From Torymus aiolomorphi (Eukaryota; Arthropoda; Insecta; Hymenoptera; Torymidae): 64,000 nt of DNA. The position numbers and the translations under genes were made by a program. Each line of letters begins with the position of its first letter. Within the stretch, counting starts at the first letter, position 1. Below the pieces are notes generated by a model. That model was not told the origin of the DNA, did not search any database, and was given only the letters and a program-made list of their open reading frames with translations. Shown in pieces: positions 48,332-57,083 of this stretch. Location: contig CM070873.1 of the NCBI GenBank assembly GCA_036365515.1, forward strand, positions 70,678,529 to 70,742,528, in the 5' to 3' direction.

Positions 48332-49710
48332 TCAACGCCGCGTTTTGTTATTAGATTGTACATCTCTTTTTAGCATCCAGCAATAGTCCGCCATCATGTT
48401 CACGCTATATTTTCCTTGCCACCTACGTTCAAATTCCTTCATATCCTGATGAAATCTTTCACCATGCTCTTCACTGTAGTCACCTAGGACTGGTGGAAAT
48501 TCATCAATGTGCGAATCGAGAAAGTGGAGTTTTAAATTCATTAAGCAACCTAATTTTTTGAAGTTTTGTACCATAGTTTCTACGATGCTCTTATAGTTCT
48601 CATCTTTATTGTTACCAAGAAATTTTGTTGCAACATCTTTGAAGCTCAACCAGGCTGCCTTCTCGTTATCATTCATACTTTTGACGAATTCTTCGTTCCT
48701 GAACATTTTGCGAATTTGAGGTCCGTCAAAGATACCTTCCTTCAATTTAACCAGAGTTATATTCGTAAAGATGGTTTCTAAGTATTTGAAGCATCTTTAC
48801 GCCCTTCTTTATCGAGAGCTTTAACAAATTGTTTCATCAGCCCTAATTTGATATGTAAAGGAGGTAAAAGGATTTTGCTAGGATCGACAAGAGGATGATT
48901 GATGACATTGCTGGAACCTGGAGTAAGTGATGGCCTCGCTGGCCATACTTTTGTATTATAGTGTTTTGCTCTATCTCGACTGTCAAACATGCATAAATAG
49001 CATGGGTACTTGGTAAAACCTGATTGTTGACGTAGTATCATGGACAATATTTTCAGGTCTCCGCAAATTAACCATTCGTGCTCACTATACTTTATTTTAT
49101 TTAAAACCATTTCGATGTTACAGTATTCTTCTTTGAGTACAGTTGAATGAGCCAATGGTAACGGAGCATACACGTTCGTATTGTGAAGAAGAACTGCCTT
49201 CAGACTTCGCTTGGATGAATCGATGAATAACCTCCATTCTTCTGGCTTGTATAAATTTGGTTTAAACTCATTAATAAGTCCTCGTACATCCGTGCAGTAC
49301 ACTAGATCAGATTCGCCAGTGAAGTATGTTCGAAACGCTTCTTCTCGGTTTCGATAAAATGTGACGTTTACGTCCTTTTCTAATAAATTGTAAGACTTTA
49401 ATTGTGAAGTCATTAATTCAGCTGCGTCTTTTGCTAATCCAGCATTCCTAAACATGTCATTAAGTTGAGCTTGAGAGATCTTTTTTTGGCTTTTCTCTTT
49501 ACCAATGGGAACATACTCCTCATCACTGTCCGAAGACAGTTCTTCTTCACTTTCGACGGATTCACTTTCTGCTTCCGTCAATGATTCATTTTCGTCAGTA
49601 TCGTCGTCTGTATAGTGGTTAAGATTTTCTACGTCTTCTTCTGTACCGCAAGCAATTTGCATACTATCCATTCCTTGTATAAAGCTGTCTCGTGAAGCCT
49701 CATCTATCAA
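48332..49710 (-). pseudogene. Probable transposase of an unassigned arthropod family
   Basis: The 310-codon frame (48778-49710) and the 137-codon frame (48332-48745) are one protein with a frameshift after RKDASNT. An acidic N-terminus (TDDDTDENESLTEAESESV) precedes the core. Candidate RNase-H-like acids are D in WRLFIDSSKRSLKAVLLHN, D in WLICGDLKIL, and E/D in DYSEEHGERFHQDMKEFERRW. A CYLCMFDSRDRAKHY segment could bind zinc. It ends in DYCWMLKRD. I recognise this as a widespread uncharacterised arthropod protein, and the inverted-repeat context supports transposase. The superfamily is not established. Confidence 0.65.
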
Positions 49711-49756
49711 ACTTTCGACTATTTGCTTCTGTGGACGACACTAGAAACTGTCCAAA

Positions 49757-50531
49757 TATTGTCCATGATACTAGGTCAACAATCAGGTTTTACCAAATAC
49801 CCATGCTATTTATGCATGTTTGACAGTCGAGATAGAGCAAAACACTATAATACAAAAGTATGGCCAGCGAGGCCATCACTTACTCCAGGTTCCAGCAATG
49901 TCATCAATCGTCCTCTTGTCGATCCTAGCAAAATCCTTTTACCTCCTTTACATATCAAATTAGGGCTGATGAAACAATTTGTTAAAGCTCTCGATAAAGA
50001 AGGGCGTAAAGATGCTTCAAATACTTAAAAACCATCTTTACGAATATAACTCTGGTTAAATTGAAGGAAGGTATCTTTGACGAACCTCAAATTCGCAAAA
50101 TGTTCAGGAACGAAGAATTCGTCAAAAGTATGAATGATACCGAGAAGGCAGCCTGGTTGAGCTTCAAAGATGTTGCAACAAAATTTCTTGGTAACAATAA
50201 AGATGAGAACTATAAGAGCATCGTAGAAACTATGGTACAAAACTTCAAAAAATTAGGTTGCTTAATTAATTTAAAACTCCACTTTCTCGATTTGTACATT
50301 GATGAATTTCCACCAGACCTAGGTGACTATAGTGAAGAGCATAGTGACAGATTTCATCAGGATATGAAGGAATTTGAACGTAGGTGGCAAGGAAAATATG
50401 GCGTGAACATGATGGGGGACTATTGCTGGATGCTAAAAAGAGATGTACAATCTAATAACAAAAAGCGGCGTAGAAATCCTTTGCATAGGTCGTTCGATGA
50501 CAAGCGTATACGCAAGCGTAAGCCAATTTAG
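49757..50531 (+). pseudogene. Inverted partial copy of the same transposase gene
   Basis: Reads MILGQQSGFTKYPCYLCMFD onward and then the C-terminal part to NKKRRRNPLHRSF. It differs from the minus-strand copy at only a few residues (RQ/GQ, NH/NR, DNE/DTE, MNL/INL, HIDE/YIDE). It carries the same frameshift after RKDASNT, so the lesion predates the inversion-duplication or was spread by gene conversion. The N-terminal catalytic half is absent. Confidence 0.75.
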
Positions 50532-50562
50532 TTCTTGTGCAAATTGACTGAGTAGTTTTTTG

Positions 50563-51130
50563 AGGTTATCTCCGAAATTAGACGGTCAAATCTCTTTTTC
50601 CATAACACATTCGGATTCAGCAAGCTAAAATACATAAAAAGAAAGTGTTTTTGATGTGATGGAAACAATGTTTTTTTTTTCTTCTCAAGTTTTTCCACAG
50701 AAACACGGCTTTTCGACAGTTTTTTGAGGTTATCTCCGAAACTCGGCGGTCAAACCTCTTTTTCCATAACAAATTTGGATTCAGCAAGCCAAAATACATA
50801 AAAATAAAGTGTTTTTGATGCGATGGAAACCATGTTTTTTTTCTTCTCAAGTTTTTCCACAGAAACACGGCTTTTCGACAGTTTTTTGAGGTTATCTCCG
50901 AAACTCGTCTATCAAACCTCTTTTTCCATAACAAATTTGGATTCAGCAAGCCAAAATACATAAAAATAAAGTATTTTTGATGTGATGGAAACAATGTTTT
51001 TTTTATTCTCAAGTTTTTCCACAGAAACACGGCTTTTCGACAGTTTTTTGAGGTTATGTTCAAAATATGCGGCCAACCCCCTACTTTTAACGCCGGATTC
51101 GGATTCAGCGGGAAAAAATACAAAAGAAAA
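50563..51130 (-). repeat. ~160-bp tandem subterminal repeats, about 3.5 units
   Basis: GAGGTTATCTCCGAAAYT or a variant begins units at 50563, 50728, 50888 and 51049 (165, 160, 161 bp). Each unit includes CCATAACAAATTTGGATTCA and GTTTTTCCACAGAAACACGG. The left arm of the same transposon has only about two units, so the arms differ in copy number. The 168-codon frame across it is a repeat by-product. Confidence 0.9.
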
Positions 51131-51203
51131 GTATACTCTCCATCCCGGAACCGTTAGATTTTTTTTTTGTGGGCCTGTGTTATTATCTACGTGTATACTA
51201 TAT

Positions 51204-51841
51204 TTATATCAAAATTATCGAAGCCCTTGCGAAATCTACCATCATTCCTCTATCTTTATCGATGACTAAAAAACCATGCTTATCATTTCTCTGTAAACAT
51301 CTATTCTGTAAACTGTGATCGTTGTAGATATGTTTTAGATTTATTTCGTCTTGTCTAAAAATAGCAAGTAAGTTTACATTATCTCTGATAAGATGTTTGG
51401 GAACGTAAGCATAAGTTTGACACAGATAAAAACAGTCAACCTTTTTATGTCTGCCCATGCAAAAAAGGCTCTAACATTATCTTGTTTCTCACAAGCAATA
51501 TCGTCAAATATCATGATAGAGTTTGGAAGTGCATGATTAAGATCGACAACTGCATCATGCTCGCTGTACAACTTCTATAGGTTTTAAAATTTCATTTAAA
51601 AGTTTATATTTTGGTTGATTTAAAGACTTTGAATAGATGTATACGTTTTCAATCTAACGCCATTTGGATGTGTTATGAGAGCAAGTAAACTATTAGTTTT
51701 TCCACAGTTTGACGGGCCGCAGAAGACGGCTTGTATACTATCAGGAAGTAGATCGCCGTATCGCTTTGATCTTTTATCATGTTCTACGACTACGTCAAAA
51801 TTTTCTATTGGTAACTTTACCAGTTGTTCTTTGAAGTCCAT
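51204..51841 (-). pseudogene. Polinton packaging ATPase (A32/FtsK-HerA-like)
   Basis: From ATG 51841: MDFKEQLVKLPIENFDVVVE, then Walker A in FCGPSNCGKTNSLLALI (residues ~40-56). After a frame change near 51620, Walker B reads NSIMIFDDIACEKQ (51520s). Then, in a third frame, HKKVDCFYLCQTYAYVPKHLIRDN and the C-terminal part to 51204. There are at least three frameshifts. This ATPase class pumps genomes into icosahedral capsids of Polinton-related viruses. It is divergently transcribed from the PLA2-like gene, with a ~100-bp intergenic region holding a TATA-like CTATAAATAG usable in both directions. The right end of the palindromic transposon lies just downstream. Confidence 0.8.
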
Positions 51842-51944
51842 GATCTTTACTCTATGACAACCAAATCACGACTGATTGCTGCGACTATAAATAGTGGTCT
51901 TATATAGCTCGCATCAACAGTTGCCCGTTGGCTTTCGAAGAGTG

Positions 51945-52686
51945 ATGATCATTCACAAACGCGGACACGATTTAGTTAATAAAATTATTAATAAACTTCC
52001 GTTTGAGCTTCACATACCTGGTTATCAATACTGCGGTCCAGGAACAAAGTTTGCAGAGCGTTTAGCTAGAGAAGATCTTGAAATTAATCCACTCAACGCT
52101 GCTTACAAAGAGCGATATAGCTTACTCTCAAAATCGTGAAAACGTTCAGGCGAGGAACGAAGCAGATAAAATTTTAGCTGATAGAGCTTGGAATCGCGTT
52201 AAATCAAAAGACGCTAGTTTTGGCGAAAAAGCGGTTGCATACGCTATAACTAATACTATGAAATTAAAATCTAGATTTGGCATGGGTTTAAAGAAGAGAA
52301 GTAGAAAGAGAAAGCAAAATAACGCTAAAATATCTAAATCGGGAATGGGTTTGAGAAAAAAAGCTAAGAAGAGAAACCAAGTTTCCTTGAAAAATATTAT
52401 CAAAGCTGATGCCTTTGAATCAACGCCAAGTAACTACGCTCAAACAATCATACGATCAGCTTTGAAAAAAGCTCGGAGCGCTGTTAAAGAAGCTGGAGGT
52501 AAAAAGAATATTAAAATTCCACGTATTTTACCAGTCCCCGTGAAAACATGAGGAGTATTGCCATTTCTCATACCTCTATTTGCAGGTTTGAGTGCAACTG
52601 GCGCTCTAGCTGGTGGCGCTGCTGGAATAGTAAAAGCCGTAAACGATACAAAAGCCGTTAAGCGGCAGTTGGAAGAAAATAAATGA
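51945..52686 (+). pseudogene. PLA2-like / basic minor virion protein of the Polinton
   Basis: ATG 51945 opens MIIHKRGHDLVNKIINKLPF, then YQYCGPGTKFAERLARED and NPLNAA, matching the calcium-loop region of parvovirus VP1-type phospholipase A2-like domains. At the catalytic His-Asp site the frame breaks near 52114: the Asp (SDIAYSQNRENV) lies in the next frame, while the preceding His codon is reduced by two bases and the upstream Cys is Tyr. A basic middle part follows with repeated GMGLKKRSRKRK / GMGLRKKAKKRN, then a TGA at 52549-52551. A hydrophobic Gly/Ala-rich tail (FLIPLFAGLSATGALAGGAAG) resembles adenovirus-type core/membrane-active minor proteins. In virions such a domain would help membrane escape; here it is broken. 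Confidence 0.75.
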
Positions 52687-52699
52687 CATAATAAAACTA

Positions 52700-54386
52700 T
52701 GAAAAGTGTAGCGTTGGGCAATGGCTTGTATCTTAAACCTCATAAAGTTGGATTAGGTCTTCATTTAAAAAAAAAAACCGCTGCCAATTCATTGGCCCGT
52801 AGCTTCCTCAACCGTAATTTGTTGATTCCTTTAATTAATTTTTATAACAAAATTTATAATTTTTTAAAAAATTTATTGCATAATTATAATTAAATTCATT
52901 TATGAATATTAAAAATTTTTATTTTTAAATTTATTTATTTATTTATTATTTATTTATATCAAATTTATATAAATTTTGAGCTGATAAATAAAGTTATCAT
53001 TTGAAATAGAAGTAAAATATCTATATTTTATAATAAAACAAATAGCTATCACGGTTGTTTTGTTATTAACAAAAACGTGTTTTTTTTTATATTTCATAAT
53101 TCATATTTTTTAAGAAAAAAAAAATTTATAGCTATCATTGTTCTTTTGTTATTAACAAAAACGTGTTTTTTTAAAAAGTTCATAACTCACAAATAAATTA
53201 TAATAATGCAGAATAGAATGCATTCATAATGCATAATTCATAATTATAATAGATTATAATAGATATAATTTTTAAACATTTTAATTCATTTTGTTGGTTG
53301 GTTTTTAAAAATTAAAAAAAAATCATCGAATGCCTACTCAATGACGTTTCCTCATTCCACACCACCTAGCGGTAGATATCACTGCACCTTTTTTTAAAAA
53401 TAAAATATAAACCTTTTTTAATTTAGAGATTAAATTATTTTTTGTAACACGTGAATGATTTTCTGCGTTTTCCTACATAAAAATATGTTCTAAAAAGTGA
53501 CTTTTTTTACCTATCGTGTAAAGAAATTCATTCTCTTCCTCTGCTCTAAAATTATGTAAAATCGCGAAAATGAATTTAGCCTTGCTTTTTAGGTTCAAAA
53601 ACGCATAAAATGGAGTTACGAGTTTTTAAAAAAAACACGTTTTTGTTTTTGATGATAACTAAAGAACCGTGATAAATACAAAATTAATTTTTTTCAGAAA
53701 ATATAGGTATTTTAATTCTCTTTCGAATGCCACCCACCCCATTCAGATACATAGAGCCGTTCTCGAGAAATTACGATTTTAAAAAAATGTCAAAAAATTT
53801 TTAACCTCAAATATCTCTGAAATTTATGGACCAATCATTTTGCCCAAAGAACTCGACCGAGAACTATAAAAAATCTACCTCTAAAAGGAATTTTGAAGCC
53901 ATTAAGTCAATTTTACTCTTGTAATCGTTGGACATACAAAACTGATTTTTTTAATTTTTCAATTTTTTGCTCAAAATCTAGTCTACAGAACGTATTCAAA
54001 TTTTAACAGATTATAGCTATTTATATTCTGTATTATCACGATTTTAAAAAAAAAAATTGACCGTTAAGTTTAGGAGTTATAAGCTTCTAAATAAAAAACA
54101 CGTTTTTGTTAATAACAAAAGAACCGTGATAGCTAGAAACTTTTTTTTTAGAAAATATAGGTATTTTAATTCTCTTTCGAACGCTACCCATCAGATTCGA
54201 ATAACTCGATCCTATCATTAAAAAAAATCAAAAAACAGTTTTGAGAAAATCGAAAATTTGAAAAAAAACAAAAACGGGTCGCCCCAATCAAAAAACGGAT
54301 TTTTGACCCGCCATCGCGCAAAAAAAAACAAAAAAAATGAGACCTGTCCGGTCAAAATCGACCGAGTAGAAGCTGAGATCCAGGCG

Positions 54387-54462
<76 letters not shown>

Positions 54463-54955
54463 TCCATACAGACATTTTTCAAAAACCATGTATTTTTATT
54501 CCTAACACCTCGGAACACAATTATAACATGTTTTTACAACAACTCAAAAATTTACTATCACAAAGCTTCCTCTAGGAGGAAGCAAAAGTTCATGAGATTA
54601 CCTCAGCGAGCACTTGCCGATGCCGATATGTTAAAATATGCAAAATTCCTTTAAAATCTCTAATTTTTGGGGAGTATTTATGAGAAATGCATTTCCGGCT
54701 TCTGGACGGCACTATTGTGAATCAGCTACAGTTAATCTAAATGATGCTAGCCGCCTTGGAACACACTGGGTTGCATGCAGGAAAAGAGGCAAAAATGTTG
54801 TATATTTCGATATTTTTGGTGATCTCAGACCGCCGTTAGATTTGATATTATATCTCGGGGTTAACGAAGTTAAATATAATCATGAAAGATATCAAGATTT
54901 TGACACATTCAATTGTGGTCATCTCTGTCTAAAATTCTTGTGCGGGGGTATATAA
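52700..54955 (+). pseudogene. Polinton adenain-like cysteine protease, split by an insertion
   Basis: The start MKSVALGNGLYLKPHKVGLGLHLK (52700-52770) is followed by a 1.8-kb transposon and resumes at 54590 (MRLPQRALADADMLKYAKF). A frameshift near 54650 leads to ISNFWGVFMRNAFPA. The catalytic set is intact in the last frame: His in GTHWVACRKRG, Asp in VVYFDIFG, Gln in ERYQDF, Cys in NCGHLCLKFL. The fold is C5/C48-like and would process capsid precursors. The stop TAA overlaps the TATA box (TATATAAAG, 54949) of the following capsid gene. Confidence 0.8.
52778..54583. mobile_element. Complete 1.8-kb hairpin-ended (AC)n element
   Basis: The left end is CCGCTGCCAATTCATTGGCC (with ATTGGC/GCCAAT type dyad), next to an 11-base A-run. 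The right end is GCTTCCTC TAG GAGGAAGC (54565-54583). A long (AC)n array lies at 54391-54459, about 105 bp before the right hairpin. Both ends match the copy at 28569-31458, so they are true element boundaries. No gene is carried. The element contains several GTTATTAACAAAAACGTG blocks (53070, 53150, 54105). Confidence 0.8.
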
Positions 54956-54985
54956 AGACAGGTATGAGAAATACTGTGTCATTCC
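54949..54985 (+). promoter_or_regulatory. Core promoter of the capsid gene: TATATAAAG plus TCATTCC
   Basis: TATATAAAG starts at 54949 and TCATTCC at 54979 (30 bp). The ATG at 54999 is 20 bp further. The TATA box overlaps the stop of the protease gene. The spacing matches RNA polymerase II TATA-to-initiator distance. Confidence 0.7.
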
Positions 54986-54998
54986 GATTTAAGCTGTC

Positions 54999-55987
54999 AT
55001 GGAAGATTCATTAACTCTTACACTTTTAGCTACGTCTTCTACACTAAAAGCCCAGTATTTTTCACGAATCGAGTTATCGCTAAATAAAAATTACGTTTTA
55101 TTCACTTATTTGAAGAAATCAGATATGAGTTGAACGCCATTGAGATAGACAAGTGCAAAAATGTTGGTTTAACCACTCTCATGAAAGGCTGGGTGTCACT
55201 CAATCCGACTCAGAGTTTCGCAGAGGACTATCGTAAAATTGTAGTAAACGCAAAGCATGAACTCGTTCTCATGAGATCAAGAAACAACTTGAACGCTGTT
55301 AAACAAACAGCTATAAGAGTAAACGAAGTAGAAGGTTACGAGGACTTTAATATTGAATTAACTAGAATCGAGTGGCTAATGCGATATGTAGTTGCATCTA
55401 ACTCTAACAAAATTCGCTTACTCGATTTCGTGGGGAAAGATCGCCCCATTGCCATGAGTTATCGCACGTGGGAATTGTATGAGTACCCACTAATTCCGAT
55501 TACATCGAGACAGGTATGGACTGTTAAAACATCAAATCAACTTGAAAAACCACGCTTTGTCATCTTAGATTTTGAAACTAATCGAAAAGATCGAAGAGCT
55601 GCAAATACTAGCCAGTTTGATCATTGCAATCTTACAAATGCAAAGCTCTTTCTCAATTCTCAGTCATATCCATATGGTAATCTTAACCTCGATGTGAATC
55701 GTAATCAATTTGCCATGCTCTATGATATGTACGCTAATTTTCAAAATTCTTACTATGACAAAGATCCAGAACCTATGTTGAAAAAGTCACAATATCTCAC
55801 TTACGTGCCCCTAATAGTGATAGAGTGTTCAAAACAAAACGAATCCTTAAAAAGCGCCTCTGTAGACAATCGTCTGGAATTTGAAGTAAAGGAAAATTTT
55901 CCTGTTGGAACTTCAGCCTACTGCTTGATCTTGCATGATCGCATAGTTCAATACAGCCCCGCAAGTGGAGCTGGGCAGAAACTTTAA
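54999..55987 (+). pseudogene. Polinton double-jelly-roll major capsid protein, chimeric and deleted
   Basis: The ATG at 54999 begins about 34 codons (MEDSLTLTLLATSSTLKAQY ... LNKNYVL) that look like the start of a different Polinton structural gene. At ~55095 the sequence passes, with a frame change, into the capsid protein (FEEIRYELNAIEIDKCKNVG). The 55130-55987 frame is open for 285 codons: MKGWVSLNPTQSFAEDYRKI, MSYRTWELYEYPLI, VWTVKTSNQLEKPRF, DHCNLTNAKLFLNS, and a C-terminal AYCLILHDRIVQYSP. Relatives have additional residues both before ELNAIE and between WVSLNP and SFAEDY, so two internal segments are missing. This fold builds hexon-like capsomers in adenovirus- and Polinton-type capsids. 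Confidence 0.75.
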
Positions 55988-56020
55988 GAAGTGGGGGTAT
56001 ATTCAATAGCCTGTAAGAGC

Positions 56021-56058
56021 GTAAAAAGGCAAAGAATCTTTCAGATCCGTATCATTCG
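56021..56058 (+). promoter_or_regulatory. Putative core promoter: GTAAAAAG plus TCATTCG
   Basis: A weak TATA-like GTAAAAAG at 56021 lies 31 bp before TCATTCG (56052), which is 9 bp before the ATG at 56061. The initiator matches the other Polinton genes; the TATA element is poor. Confidence 0.45.
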
Positions 56059-56060
56059 TC

Positions 56061-56572
56061 ATGGACTACGCAGTGGATATGCAGGGCTTTAAAAAGCCAG
56101 GCAATGATTTACGTTCTGAAAGAGTTGGCTACAGTATCCCTCAACGATGGCGATGAACCAGTTGTGCTCCTATTCAAGACACCATTTCCCTGGCAAAGAC
56201 TAACAGACAAGTATAAACGTGAAAATTTGTGGCTAAAACTTTGCTATCATGGACTATCGTGGAATGGTGGTGACTATGATTACACTGAAATCGAAAAAAT
56301 TCTTCAAGATCATTTGCGAGACGCCAAAAACATTTACGTCATTAGTGAGATAAAAAAGTTATGGTTGGAGCGTTTCTACTTTAAAGTTACCGATATCACC
56401 GAAATGGAATATCCATCTTTCAATCATCAGAGATCTGTGACTATATACACTAACCACAATGGAGCGTGCAAAAACTACTTGTGCCCGTTACAACGTATAG
56501 CGTATGAAACAGTTTTACCTCAACGATTCCAACATGGAGTGGGAAGACGTTATGGAATGGGAAGATATTGAT
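56061..56572 (+). pseudogene. Conserved Polinton ORF downstream of capsid gene
   Basis: ATG 56061 opens MDYAVDMQGFKKPGND. A one-base slip near 56108 moves the frame to LKELATVSLNDGDEPVVLLFK, PFPWQRL, LKLCYHGLSWNGGDYDY, EIEKILQDHLRDAKNIYV, KKLWLERF, ending with HGVGRRYGMGRY. The family, with its DMQGF start and YHG-W-GDYDY core, accompanies capsid genes in insect Polintons. Its function is unknown to me. Apart from the slip the gene is open. Confidence 0.6.
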
Positions 56573-56727
56573 GAATAAAAATTTTAAGGATAATGGAGGG
56601 GTTGATAGACAGGTAAAACCTCACAGGATAGGAGCGAGGTGGGGCTCCTATCTACCTTAAACATTTTTTAATCATATAGCTGACCGCTAGGTGGCTACGG
56701 TGCTCTCGCAAGCAGTTGTAGCATGGG
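56573..56727. other. Intergenic spacer in the Polinton
   Basis: No gene. It contains a possible hairpin (GATAGGAGCGAGGTGGGGCTCCTATC, pairing GATAGGAGC with GCTCCTATC at 56626-56651), which could act in 3'-end formation of the preceding gene. Confidence 0.45.
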
Positions 56728-56766
56728 TTATATAAGCGTGATAAGGTCATTAGAGGCTTTCATTCC
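56728..56766 (+). promoter_or_regulatory. Core promoter: TATATAAG plus TCATTCC
   Basis: TATATAAG at 56729 lies 31 bp before TCATTCC (56760), and the ATG at 56773 follows after a 6-bp gap. This is the same design and spacing as at the capsid and fibre-like genes. Confidence 0.65.
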
Positions 56767-56772
56767 CTAATA

Positions 56773-57083
56773 ATGGGTCAAAGCAGCTCGACCGTTGCTC
56801 CTGAGCAACAACAACTGATACAAAACGATACAAAAAAATCGCAGTAAAAAAAATGTTCGGAAAAATTTTCGACAAATACCTGTTCTTTGCCCGAGCAACA
56901 GGGTTATAAAAAGTTTTAAATATATCGTTAAGAAAACTGCCTGTGGAAAGCGTGTTATGCAATAATCACAGATATGTTTCCAATGTGTGTGCTCTACGTA
57001 ATGCATTGATGATTAAAACATGCATGCTTCAACAACATTCTGTGAATGAATTAAGTGAATCGTTTCATGCCATGTACATATAA
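56773..57083 (+). pseudogene. Small terminal Polinton ORF with myristoylation-like start
   Basis: MGQSSSTVAPEQQQLIQN fits the N-myristoylation rule (Gly2, Ser6). After 24 codons the frame stops. A neighbouring frame continues (IAVKKMFGKIFDKYLFFARATG, TAA, KVLNISLRKLPVESV ... SESFHAMYI) to TAA at 57081. So one frameshift and one stop break a ~100-residue protein. I do not recognise the family. Its reality is supported mainly by the promoter module directly upstream. Confidence 0.4.

Larger units (their letters stand above)
47950..51179. mobile_element. 3.23-kb palindromic DNA transposon, TTA target duplication
   Basis: CACAGGCCCACAAAAAAAAA at 47950 is mirrored at 51179, with TTA on both outer sides (47947-47949 and 51180-51182). 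Beyond ordinary terminal repeats, most of its length is inverted: 48300-49040 (minus-strand gene) is repeated at 49757-50531 on the plus strand, leaving a unique centre of about 715 bp. The 3-bp target and CAC start would suit CACTA/Chapaev-like or Harbinger-like families, but the transposase fits neither by eye. Confidence 0.85.
27588..57083. mobile_element. Decayed Polinton/Maverick with three large nested insertions
   Basis: Polinton-type genes occur in a consistent set: PolB (+), a small ORF (+), integrase, fibre-like, conserved ORF and ATPase (all -), then PLA2/basic protein, protease, double-jelly-roll capsid and two unknowns (+). Removing the insertions at 28116-40455, 47950-51179 and 52778-54583 leaves about 12 kb, short of the usual 15-20 kb, consistent with deletions such as the one at the capsid gene. 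Polintons are virus-like transposons that replicate by protein-primed PolB and insert by a retroviral-type integrase. Every long gene has frameshifts or stops, so the copy is inactive. Terminal inverted repeats and the target duplication were not found. Confidence 0.9.

Noticed and set aside
50617..51123. 168-codon repetitive open frame on the minus strand
   Set aside because: It is the translation of ~160-bp tandem repeats in the arm of the palindromic transposon.
28569..54583. Helitron identity for the hairpin-ended elements
   Set aside because: A hairpin near one end is suggestive, but there is no CTRR terminus, no 5' TC and no clean A/T insertion site, so the name is not justified.
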